NCBI GenBank assembly: GCA_963695155.1
Contig: CAVOGD010000006.1
Location: 186,001 to 250,000, forward strand
Length of the DNA stretch: 64,000 nucleotides
From: SG8-30 sp963695155
GTDB lineage: Bacteria > Pseudomonadota > Gammaproteobacteria > Steroidobacterales > Steroidobacteraceae
Direction of reading: 5' to 3'
Shown here one piece after another: positions 26,927 through 34,547 of the stretch (positions within the stretch are counted from its first letter, which is position 1; each line of letters starts with the position of its first letter). The position numbers and the translations under genes were made by a program. Under the pieces are notes generated by a model, which worked only from the letters and a program-made list of their open reading frames with translations, searched no databases and was not told where the DNA came from.

Positions 26927-27535
26927 ATGACCGAGATCCTGGTGTTGTTTTACTCGCGCCACGGCGCGACCGCCGAACTGGCCCGCCAGGTGGCCCGCGG
27001 CGTCGAGAGCGTCGAGGGCGCCCGCGTGCGCCTGCGCACCGTGCCGCCGGTGGCGCCGGTGACCGAGACGGCCAGCCCGCCGGTGCCCGAGGACGGCGCA
27101 CCGTACGCGGAACGGCGGGACCTGGAGCAGTGCGCGGGACTCGCGCTCGGCAGCCCGGTCCGCTTCGGCAACATGGCGGCCCCGCTCAAGGCCTTCCTCG
27201 ACACCACCGGCGCGCTGTGGATTTCAGGCGGCCTGGCCGGCAAGCCGGCCGGCGTCTTTACGTCCGGCCAGTCGGCGCACGGCGGCCAGGAGTCCACCCT
27301 GCTGTCCATGCTGCTGCCGCTGTTGCATCACGGCATGTTCCTGGTGGGCGTGCCCTTCACCGAGAAAGTGCTGAGCACGACCCGCACCGGCGGCACGCCC
27401 TACGGCGCCAGCCATGTCGCGGGCTCCGAGACGCGCCCCATGCTGTCCGACGACGAGCGCACCGTCGCGTTCGCACTGGGACGCCGGATCGCGACGCTGG
27501 CGGTCGCGCTCGCCCGCGCAGAGCGCCAGCCGTGA
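26927..27535 (+). CDS. wrbA: NAD(P)H:quinone oxidoreductase, WrbA type
   Basis: This flavodoxin-like FMN protein of 202 residues reduces quinones by two electrons. The FMN phosphate loop is FYSRHGATAELAR, with GSPVRFGNMAAPLKAFLD and FTSGQSAHGGQESTL as further WrbA segments. ATG 26927 has GGAG upstream. It overlaps the DUF2069 gene by four bases (GTGA). The wrbA-DUF2069 pair facing hda is conserved in Pseudomonas. Confidence 0.9.
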   Translation: MTEILVLFYSRHGATAELARQVARGVESVEGARVRLRTVPPVAPVTETASPPVPEDGAPYAERRDLEQCAGLALGSPVRFGNMAAPLKAFLDTTGALWISGGLAGKPAGVFTSGQSAHGGQESTLLSMLLPLLHHGMFLVGVPFTEKVLSTTRTGGTPYGASHVAGSETRPMLSDDERTVAFALGRRIATLAVALARAERQP

Positions 27536-27882
27536 ACCCGACGCGGGCCCGTTACGCGCGGGTGGCGGTGCTGCTGTCGTGGTCGTGGCTGACCGGCGTG
27601 CTGGTCGCCTGGCACGCGCTGCGGCTCGGCGTGCCGGCGGCGGCGGTGGCCGTGCTGTTCACGGTCGGGCCGCTCATGCTGCCTCTGCCCGGGCTGCTGC
27701 GCGGGGATCCGCGCACCTATCGCTGGGCGCCCCTCACGCTGGCGCCCGCGCTCACCTGGTCGCTCACCGAGCTGCTGGCCAACCCCGCCGCGCGCGGCCC
27801 CGCGGGCCTCGCGGCGCTGCTGTCCGTGCTGTCGTTCGCGGCCCTGGTGGCGGCGCTGCGCGTGACCCCGCGCCTCGACTGA
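27532..27882 (+). CDS. DUF2069 membrane protein
   Basis: This 116-residue protein has about four membrane helices and the RTYRWAPLTLAPALTWSLTE motif typical of DUF2069, a family without a known function. It starts at GTG 27532 within the wrbA stop, so the two are translationally coupled. It is convergent with hda, with 11 bases between stops. Confidence 0.85.
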   Translation: MNPTRARYARVAVLLSWSWLTGVLVAWHALRLGVPAAAVAVLFTVGPLMLPLPGLLRGDPRTYRWAPLTLAPALTWSLTELLANPAARGPAGLAALLSVLSFAALVAALRVTPRLD

Positions 27883-27893
27883 ACCGCGCCCCG

Positions 27894-28586
27894 TCAGGAC
27901 CGGTCCAGCACCTCGCGCGCCAGCGGCACGGTCAGGCGCCGCTGGGTCGCCAGCGATGCGCTGTCCAGCTTGTCGAGCAGCCGGCACAGGATGCCGAAAT
28001 CGCGCGGCGCGCGGTGCAGCAGGTAGGTCAGGGTCTCGGCGGGAATCTCCAGGCCGCGCGCCGCCGCGCGCGCCAGCAGCGCCTCGGCCTGTTCCGCCTC
28101 GGGCAGCGGCCTGAGGACGTGCACGCTGGCTGCGGCCAGGCGCGATGCCAGGTCGGCGAGCCCGAACGAGACGCGGGCCGGCGGTCGCTCCGCCGAGACG
28201 ATCAGGCGGCCGCCATGCTCCTGCAGTTCGTTGTACAGCTTGAACAACGCGCGCTCCCAGGCCGTGTCGCCCGCCGCCTTGTCCAGGTCGTCGAGCAGCA
28301 CTGCGTCCAGGTGCTCGAGGCCGGCCAGCAACTCCGGGCCGATGCCGGCGTCGCGTGCCAGCGGCAGGTAGGCCGCCGTCCCGCCGCGCTCGCTGACCCG
28401 CACGCAGGTCGCCTGCAGCAGGTGCGTCTTGCCGGTACCGGAGGCACCGCACAGCCACAGGGCCGGCTGTGCCGGGTGCCGCCGCAGCGAGCACAGCTCC
28501 GCGACCGCCGCGAGGTTGCGGCCGGCGCAGAAGGTCTCGAAGCGCGACGTCACCTCGAGCTGGACGCCGAGTGGCAGTTGCTGCAT
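27894..28586 (-). CDS. hda: DnaA regulatory inactivator Hda
   Basis: Hda binds the DNA sliding clamp and stimulates hydrolysis of DnaA-ATP, limiting re-initiation of replication. This 230-residue AAA+ protein has the N-terminal clamp-binding motif QLPLGVQL, Walker A LCGASGTGKTHLLQA, Walker B DAVLLDDLDKAAG, and a C-terminal helical lid but no DnaA DNA-binding domain. It is followed on the same strand by pgsA in reverse gene order (transcribed pgsA then hda, gap 6 bases). Confidence 0.92.
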   Translation of the reverse strand: MQQLPLGVQLEVTSRFETFCAGRNLAAVAELCSLRRHPAQPALWLCGASGTGKTHLLQATCVRVSERGGTAAYLPLARDAGIGPELLAGLEHLDAVLLDDLDKAAGDTAWERALFKLYNELQEHGGRLIVSAERPPARVSFGLADLASRLAAASVHVLRPLPEAEQAEALLARAAARGLEIPAETLTYLLHRAPRDFGILCRLLDKLDSASLATQRRLTVPLAREVLDRS

Positions 28587-28592
28587 GCGCGC

Positions 28593-29159
28593 TCAGGCAG
28601 CCGTGCGCCGTGCCTGCGACACGGCGATGGCCTTCCTGATGTAGGTTGCGGTGTAGTCCACGCCGCTCACGACGGTGGTGACCAGCACCGTCGCGCCCAG
28701 CAGCATGACCCAGGCCTGCGGCACGATCGGCGCCGCGGCACTGGCCACGACGAGGATCACGTAGCTGAGCTGGAAGAAGGTGTTCACCTTGCTGGCCGGC
28801 GTCGGCTGGCCGTCCACCGGGCCGAACAACCACTTGTACACGCCTGCCCCGGCGCCGATGACCACGTCGCGCGCAACGACCACGACGGTCAGCCACAGCG
28901 GCACCATGCCGACCAGCGTCAGGGTGATGATCACGCTGACCAGCAGCAGCTTGTCGGCCACCGGATCGAGCACCTTGCCCAGCTCGCTGGTCCAGCCGTA
29001 CTGCTTGGCGAGGAAGCCGTCCAGCCCGTCGGACACGGCGGCGATGACGAACAACCCCAGGGTCCAGCCGTAATAGCCGTTGACCAGCGCCCACACGATG
29101 GGAACCGCCAGCAGGATGCGCATGCCGCACAGCAGGTTGGGCAGGCTGGCGAGCGTCAC
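28593..29159 (-). CDS. pgsA: CDP-diacylglycerol--glycerol-3-phosphate phosphatidyltransferase
   Basis: This enzyme makes phosphatidylglycerol-phosphate. The CDP-alcohol motif is in SDGLDGFLAKQYGWTSELGK with the following VLDPVADK. The 188-residue protein has about five membrane helices. The ATG at 29159 overlaps the end of the DUF2066 gene by four bases. Its placement between DUF2066 and hda suggests one transcript DUF2066-pgsA-hda. Confidence 0.88.
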   Translation of the reverse strand: MTLASLPNLLCGMRILLAVPIVWALVNGYYGWTLGLFVIAAVSDGLDGFLAKQYGWTSELGKVLDPVADKLLLVSVIITLTLVGMVPLWLTVVVVARDVVIGAGAGVYKWLFGPVDGQPTPASKVNTFFQLSYVILVVASAAAPIVPQAWVMLLGATVLVTTVVSGVDYTATYIRKAIAVSQARRTAA

Positions 29160-30148
29160 GGGCGCAGCCTGAAGACCGGCGCGCCGGTCACGGTTGCCGC
29201 CTGCTCCAGCCGGCCGCCGGCGTTCACCGCGCGCGTCAGCACGCCGAGGTCGCCGCGGATCGCCAGCCGGAACGTCACGGCGTCGCCCGCCACCGCGTGC
29301 AGGCCCAGCGAGCGCACCACGGCCAGCGACTCCAGGTGGCGCGCGGCCTGGGCGTAGCGCGCAGCCGAGTCGATGCCCACGACCGTGATGTCCACTTCCG
29401 ACGAGCGCGCCGCCGCGGTCGAGGCGTACAGGCTGGCGTAACGGTCGGCCGCCAGGTTGACGCCTTCATCCAGCCCGCCCGTGCCCTGCCGGCTGCCGCC
29501 AGGGCCAACGAACGTCCAGTCCACCGAGTAGCCGCGCCCTGCCATGAGGTTGGCGCGGCCCACCAGCACGCCCTGGGCGCCATGCTCCGCGGCGGTGGCC
29601 GCCAGCGTCCCGATGTCCCCTGCGCGAACCTGCTCGAAGCGCCGCAGCGGATCCAGGCCGGCATCCAGCGACGGCCACGCCAGCGGCAGGCCGCGCTGCA
29701 CGGCGGCACGTTCGACCGCCTGGCGCTCGCCGCTGGCCGCCCCCGCCGTGACCAGCCCGCGCTGCCCGCCGCCCCGGTCCACGGCCAGCCAGACCAGCGT
29801 CAACGGGCGCTCCGCGCCCCAGAACGGCAGGCCCGCGTCGGCGACGGCCGCGGACACGGCATCCCCGTCGAACGCGATCGCCAGCTGCCCGCCGGCGACG
29901 CGCCGGTAGGACACCACGTAACGCCCGGCATTGCCGACCAGCCCGGCCAGCGCGGGGATCGATCCGGCATCGCGCCGGCCCGTGACCCGCACCAGCAGGT
30001 CCGACATGCCCGCGCTGAATGCCTGCGACTCGGCAGCACCCGACGCCTGGACGGTCACCTCGAAAAGGTCGCCGAGCGTCGTGGCGCAAGCCGGCGCCAC
30101 GGCGGCGAGCAGCAGGAGGGCCGCCAGGGGCCCAGCCGACCTGTTCAT
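29156..30148 (-). CDS. DUF2066 exported protein
   Basis: This 330-residue protein has a signal peptide (GPLAALLLLAAVAPACAT) and matches the DUF2066 family by length, by the early LLVRVTGRRDA motif and by genomic location next to purM and hda. The function is unknown; the family is periplasmic by prediction. It heads the minus-strand DUF2066-pgsA-hda unit and is divergent from purM. Confidence 0.85.
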   Translation of the reverse strand: MNRSAGPLAALLLLAAVAPACATTLGDLFEVTVQASGAAESQAFSAGMSDLLVRVTGRRDAGSIPALAGLVGNAGRYVVSYRRVAGGQLAIAFDGDAVSAAVADAGLPFWGAERPLTLVWLAVDRGGGQRGLVTAGAASGERQAVERAAVQRGLPLAWPSLDAGLDPLRRFEQVRAGDIGTLAATAAEHGAQGVLVGRANLMAGRGYSVDWTFVGPGGSRQGTGGLDEGVNLAADRYASLYASTAAARSSEVDITVVGIDSAARYAQAARHLESLAVVRSLGLHAVAGDAVTFRLAIRGDLGVLTRAVNAGGRLEQAATVTGAPVFRLRP

Positions 30149-30190
30149 CCGGGACTGCCTCTGCTCGCCATACTCACTCCCGCCGCGCCG

Positions 30191-30226
30191 GCGTGGCCCG
30201 GAAGTCCGGCCGGGCCACGCTACAAT
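30191..30226 (+). promoter_or_regulatory. purM promoter with an 11-bp perfect inverted repeat
   Basis: GCGTGGCCCGG (30191-30201) and CCGGGCCACGC (30210-30220) form a perfect inverted repeat with an 8-base spacer, immediately followed by a -10 candidate TACAAT (30221-30226). The expected -35 region would fall inside the repeat, as for an operator that occludes RNA polymerase. It does not resemble the E. coli PurR box. Confidence 0.5.
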
Positions 30227-30278
30227 AGTACCTTAGCCGGGCCTACGTTCCGCCCGTGTACAACCGCAATAGCCCGCC

Positions 30279-31310
30279 ATGAAAGACAGGCCTTCCCTGA
30301 CCTACCGCGACGCGGGGGTGGACATCGACGCCGGCGAGGCCCTCGTCGAGCGCATCAAGCCGCATGTGCGCCGCACGCTGCGGCCGGAAGTGCTTGGCGG
30401 ACTTGGCGGTTTCGGCGCGCTGTTCGAATTGCCGCCCGGGCGCTGGCGGCACCCGGTGCTGGTGGCCGGCACCGACGGCGTGGGCACCAAGCTCAAGCTC
30501 GCAATCGACCGGCGCCGCCATTCGACCGTCGGCATCGACCTGGTGGCGATGTGCGTCAACGACGTGGTCGTGCAGGGCGCCGAGCCGCTCTTCTTCCTCG
30601 ACTACCTGGCCGCGGGGCGGCTGGACGTGGACGTCGCCGAGGTGGTCATCCGCGGCATCGCCGAGGGCTGCATCCAGGCCGGCTGCGCGCTGGTCGGGGG
30701 CGAGACCGCAGAGATGCCCGGCATGTACCACGGCGACGACCTGGACCTGGCCGGCTTCTGCGTCGGCATCGTCGAGAAGGAGCGGATCCTGGACGGGTCG
30801 GCGACTCGCGAAGGCGACGCGGTGATCGGGCTGGCTTCCTCGGGTCCGCATTCGAACGGCTACTCGCTGATCCGGCGCCTGCTCGAGGTCACCGGCGCGG
30901 ACCCGCAGCGGCAGCTGGGCGGCGTGCCCCTGCTCGACCTGCTGATGGCGCCGACGCGCATCTACGTGCGCCCGATGCTGGACCTGCTGGCGGCGGTCGA
31001 GGTGCACGGCATCGCGCACATCACGGGCGGGGGGCTGACCGACAACATCCCGCGCGTCCTGCCCGCCGGACTGCAGGTGCGCCTCGATCCCCGCCGCTGG
31101 CAGCGCGGCCCCGTCTGGCAGTGGATCCAGGAGGCCGGCAACATCGAGGACGCCGAGATGCACCGCACCTTCAATTGCGGCATCGGCATGACGGTGCAGC
31201 TGCCTGCGGCCGCCGCCGGTCGCGCGCTCGAGCTGCTGTCCGCCGCGGGCGAGGACGCGGTGGTGATCGGCGAGGTCGTGGCCGGCACGCAAGGCGTCGT
31301 GTTCGGATGA
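30279..31310 (+). CDS. purM: Phosphoribosylformylglycinamidine cyclo-ligase
   Basis: PurM (AIR synthetase) makes aminoimidazole ribotide in purine synthesis. Family motifs: TYRDAGVDIDAGEALVERIK at the N-terminus, VAGTDGVGTKLKLA, GIDLVAMCVNDVVVQGAEPL, GGETAEMPGMY, and HITGGGLTDNIPRVLP. The 343-residue length is normal. Its stop overlaps the purN start (ATGA). Confidence 0.96.
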   Translation: MKDRPSLTYRDAGVDIDAGEALVERIKPHVRRTLRPEVLGGLGGFGALFELPPGRWRHPVLVAGTDGVGTKLKLAIDRRRHSTVGIDLVAMCVNDVVVQGAEPLFFLDYLAAGRLDVDVAEVVIRGIAEGCIQAGCALVGGETAEMPGMYHGDDLDLAGFCVGIVEKERILDGSATREGDAVIGLASSGPHSNGYSLIRRLLEVTGADPQRQLGGVPLLDLLMAPTRIYVRPMLDLLAAVEVHGIAHITGGGLTDNIPRVLPAGLQVRLDPRRWQRGPVWQWIQEAGNIEDAEMHRTFNCGIGMTVQLPAAAAGRALELLSAAGEDAVVIGEVVAGTQGVVFG

Positions 31311-31960
31311 GCGCCGGGCCGCTGCCGGTCGCGGTGCTCATTTCGGGCCGCGGCTCGAACATGGAAGCCATCGCCCGCGCCTGCCTGGAGGCGCAGATCC
31401 CGGCCCGCGTGGCGGTGGTCATCAGCGACCGCCCCGCTGCCGCGGGGCTGGACACGGCCCGCGCGCTGGGAATCCGCACCGAGGTGCTGGCCGCCCGGCC
31501 CGGCGAGGGGCGGGCGGCCTACGGGGCGGCGCTGGCCGAAAGGCTGGCCGCCCACGCGCCCGCGCTGGTCGTGCTGGCCGGCTTCATGCGGATCCTCGAC
31601 GAGGCGCTGGTGCAGGCCTGGGCGGGCCGCATGCTGAACATCCACCCGTCGCTGCTGCCCCGCTTCCCCGGCCTGCATACGCACCGCCGCGTGCTCGAGG
31701 AGGGCGATGCGCTGCACGGCTGCACCGTCCACTTCGTGACCGAGCAGCTCGACGCCGGGCCGCGCATCGTGCAGGCCCGGATCGCGGTGCGGCCCGGCGA
31801 CGACGAAGCGGCCCTTTCAGCCCGCGTTCAGCGCTGGGAACACATCATCTATCCCGAAGCCGTCGGCTGGTTCGGCGCGGGACGGCTCGCCATGCGCGAC
31901 GGCTGCGCCTGGCTGGACAATCGCCGGCTGGACGAACCCGTGGCGCGAGGCAAGGCATGA
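31307..31960 (+). CDS. purN: Phosphoribosylglycinamide formyltransferase
   Basis: PurN transfers a formyl group from 10-formyl-THF to GAR. Visible motifs: VLISGRGSNMEAI for phosphate binding, and MLNIHPSLLPRFPGLHTH with catalytic Asn and His and the downstream Asp (TEQLDAGPRI). The protein is 217 residues. It is coupled to purM and to the next gene by ATGA overlaps. Confidence 0.95.
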   Translation: MSAGPLPVAVLISGRGSNMEAIARACLEAQIPARVAVVISDRPAAAGLDTARALGIRTEVLAARPGEGRAAYGAALAERLAAHAPALVVLAGFMRILDEALVQAWAGRMLNIHPSLLPRFPGLHTHRRVLEEGDALHGCTVHFVTEQLDAGPRIVQARIAVRPGDDEAALSARVQRWEHIIYPEAVGWFGAGRLAMRDGCAWLDNRRLDEPVARGKA

Positions 31961-32682
31961 AAACGATGATGGCGGCGTTGTTCCTGGCAGGCTGCCTGGC
32001 CGGTGCCGCGCAGGCCGCCGACGGGGGGCACGCGCTGAAGCCGTTCGCGGCCGAATACGCCGTCAAGTATGCATCGCTCAGCGTGGGCAGCAGCCGCCTC
32101 GAGTTGCGGCGCGACACGCAGCCCGGGCACTGGGTGATCGAGTCGCAGGCGAACGCCAGCGGACTCGCGCGGCTGATCGCCAGCGGCACCGCGCTGCAAC
32201 GCTCCTGGATCGTCGTGACGGACGACGCGGTGCGCCCGCTCAGGTTCCGTTTCGACGACGGCATGAAGAAGTCCAAGGAAGACGTCCTGCTGGACTTCGA
32301 CTGGACCGCCGGCCGGGTCACGGGCGTCGCCAAGGGCCAGCCCGTGGACCTGGCGACCGTGCCCAACGCGCAGGACCCGGTGTCCATCCAGATTGCGACC
32401 ATGCTGGCACTCATGAATGGCGGGCAGCCCGGCGAGATCCCGCTCATCGAGGGCCCCAGGGTCAAGCGTTACACCTACACCTTCGAGCGCGCCGAACGAC
32501 TCGAGACGGCGGCCGGCACCTTCGACACGCTGGTGTACCGCAGCGTGCGGCAGGGCAGCAGCCGCGAGACGGAACTCTGGCTGGCCCCGTCGCTGGACTA
32601 TCTTGCGGTGCGCGTGGAGCAGCAGCGCAAGGGCCGGCGGCTGTTCGCGATGTACCTGAGCCGCTACCTGCCCGGCAGCTGA
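31957..32682 (+). CDS. DUF3108 exported protein
   Basis: This 241-residue protein has a signal peptide (MAALFLAGCLAGAAQAA) and a beta-rich mature part starting FAAEYAVKYASLSVGSSRLEL, the DUF3108 pattern. Its function is unknown; it is conserved downstream of purMN in gammaproteobacteria. The signal contains a Cys (AGC), but cleavage after AQA looks likelier than a lipobox. The stop abuts the dcd stop on the other strand. Confidence 0.85.
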   Translation: MKTMMAALFLAGCLAGAAQAADGGHALKPFAAEYAVKYASLSVGSSRLELRRDTQPGHWVIESQANASGLARLIASGTALQRSWIVVTDDAVRPLRFRFDDGMKKSKEDVLLDFDWTAGRVTGVAKGQPVDLATVPNAQDPVSIQIATMLALMNGGQPGEIPLIEGPRVKRYTYTFERAERLETAAGTFDTLVYRSVRQGSSRETELWLAPSLDYLAVRVEQQRKGRRLFAMYLSRYLPGS

Positions 32683-33249
32683 TCAGGTGCGCGGCAGCGT
32701 CACCCCTGTCTGCCCCTGGTACTTGCCGCCGCGGTCGCGGTAAGAGGCCTCGCAGACCTCGTCGGACTCGAAGAACAGCAGTTGCGCCACGCCCTCGTTG
32801 GCGTAGATCTTCGCCGGCAGCGTCGTGGTGTTGGAAAACTCGAGCGTGACGTGCCCTTCCCACTCGGGCTCCAGCGGCGTGACGTTGACGATGATGCCGC
32901 AGCGCGCGTAGGTGCTCTTGCCCAGGCAGATGACCATGACGTTGCGCGGGATGCGGAAATACTCCACGGTGCGCGCCAGCGCGAACGAGTTCGGCGGGAT
33001 GATGCAGACGTCGGCCGTCTGGTCCACGAAGCTGCTCACGTCGAAGTGCTTCGGATCCACGATCGTCGAGTTGATGTTGGTGAAGACCTTGAACTCGTTG
33101 GCGCAGCGTACGTCGTAGCCGTAGCTGGAGGTGCCGTAGGAGACGATCCGCCGGCCCTCCGCCTCCCGCACCTGTTCGGGCGCGAACGGCTCGATCATGC
33201 GGTGCCGCGACGCCATCTCGCGGATCCAGCGGTCCGCCTTGATGCTCAT
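32683..33249 (-). CDS. dcd: dCTP deaminase
   Basis: Dcd converts dCTP to dUTP. The 188-residue protein has SSYGYDVRCANEF, the catalytic region LGKSTYARCGIIVNVTPLEP with Arg and Glu, and the C-terminal nucleotide-closing tail RGGKYQGQTGVTLPRT. ATG 33249 overlaps the apbC stop (ATGA). Confidence 0.95.
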   Translation of the reverse strand: MSIKADRWIREMASRHRMIEPFAPEQVREAEGRRIVSYGTSSYGYDVRCANEFKVFTNINSTIVDPKHFDVSSFVDQTADVCIIPPNSFALARTVEYFRIPRNVMVICLGKSTYARCGIIVNVTPLEPEWEGHVTLEFSNTTTLPAKIYANEGVAQLLFFESDEVCEASYRDRGGKYQGQTGVTLPRT

Positions 33250-34343
33250 GCGTCGTCCTCGATGGTGATGACCGGGAAGTTGCCGGCGCCGCGCGCGGCG
33301 GCGAGCGCGAGTTGCGCCGCGGCGCGGCGCGCCATCCCCAGGCACGCCCGGGCCGCCGGCGAATCCGGCTTCGCCGCCACCGCCGGCGTGCCGGCATCGC
33401 CCTGCTCGCGCACGGCCAGGTCGAGCGGCAGTTCGCCCAGCAGCGTCACGTCGTAGCGCTCGGCCATGCCGCGCCCGCCGCCCTGGCCGAACACGTGCGC
33501 CGAGTGGCCGCAGGACGGGCAGACGAACACGCTCATGTTCTCGACGACGCCGAGCACGGGCACGCCGACCTTGCGGAACATCATCAGCCCCTTGCGCGCA
33601 TCCAGCAGCGCGATGTCCTGGGGCGTGGTGACGATCACGGTGCCGCTCAGCGGCACGTTCTGGGCCATCGTCAGCTGGGTGTCGCCCGTGCCCGGCGGCA
33701 TGTCGACGATCAGGTAGTCGAGTTCCCCCCAGCGCGTGCCGTGCAGCAACTGCGTCAGCGCCTGGGTCACCATCGGCCCGCGCCAGACCATCGGCTGTTC
33801 CTCGTCGATCAGCAGGCCGATGGACATGACCTTGACGCCGTGGCTCTGCGGCGGATCGAAGGTGCGGCCGTCCGGCGTGCCCGGCCGCCGCCCGCTGAGG
33901 CCCATCATGCGCGGCTGGCTCGGACCGTACACGTCGGCATCGAGCAGCCCCACCCGCGCGCCCTGCCGGGCCAGCGCCACCGCCAGGTTGGCCGCCACCG
34001 TGGACTTGCCGACGCCGCCCTTGCCGGACGCCACGGCCACGACGTTGGCGACGCCCGGCAGCGGCTTGACGGACGGATTGGCGGACAACGACGGGATCGC
34101 GGCTGCCAGCACCAGCTCGAGCCGCGGCGCCAGGCCCTGCTCGCCCAGATGCGCGCCGAGCGCCGCGCCCAGCTCCTGGTCATAACCCCCGACCGGGAAC
34201 GGCAGCACCAGCTCGACGGTCGCGCGGTCGTCCCGCAACGTGACCGCACGCAGCGCGCCGGCCTCTCCCAGGGGCACGCCCAGCGCGGGGTCGACGAAGC
34301 GCTCGATGGCCGCCCTGATGGCGGCTTCCTGTGCTGGCGGCAT
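33246..34343 (-). CDS. apbC: Iron-sulfur cluster carrier protein ApbC/Mrp
   Basis: This P-loop NTPase carries [4Fe-4S] clusters to target proteins. An N-terminal MIP18/DUF59-like domain (residues 1-90) precedes the deviant Walker A VASGKGGVGKSTVAANLA and the cluster-binding CPSCGHS near residue 280. Length 365. ATG 34343 gives the normal N-terminus. It is coupled to dcd and divergent from the kinase gene. Confidence 0.93.
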   Translation of the reverse strand: MPPAQEAAIRAAIERFVDPALGVPLGEAGALRAVTLRDDRATVELVLPFPVGGYDQELGAALGAHLGEQGLAPRLELVLAAAIPSLSANPSVKPLPGVANVVAVASGKGGVGKSTVAANLAVALARQGARVGLLDADVYGPSQPRMMGLSGRRPGTPDGRTFDPPQSHGVKVMSIGLLIDEEQPMVWRGPMVTQALTQLLHGTRWGELDYLIVDMPPGTGDTQLTMAQNVPLSGTVIVTTPQDIALLDARKGLMMFRKVGVPVLGVVENMSVFVCPSCGHSAHVFGQGGGRGMAERYDVTLLGELPLDLAVREQGDAGTPAVAAKPDSPAARACLGMARRAAAQLALAAARGAGNFPVITIEDDA

Positions 34344-34547
34344 GCGGGGTCTCCGGTTCGGGGGGCGCAATTGTACCCCGGGCCCGCCGGTGGCAAGTCC
34401 GGGGCGGCGCCTGTGGCATACTTCGGCCTGCGCGGAACCGCCGAACCGGAGCCCTCTGCCGGCGCGGTGACGCTCGACCTGAGCAGGAGGAGGATGGTCG
34501 CTGCCCGCCGTGTGCGTCGCACGGTCCGGCACCCAGACACGACCCGC

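Noticed and set aside
29297..31960. An 887-codon plus-strand frame ending with purN
   Set aside because: Only the last part (31307-31960) is purN. The rest is antisense to DUF2066 and out of frame with purM.
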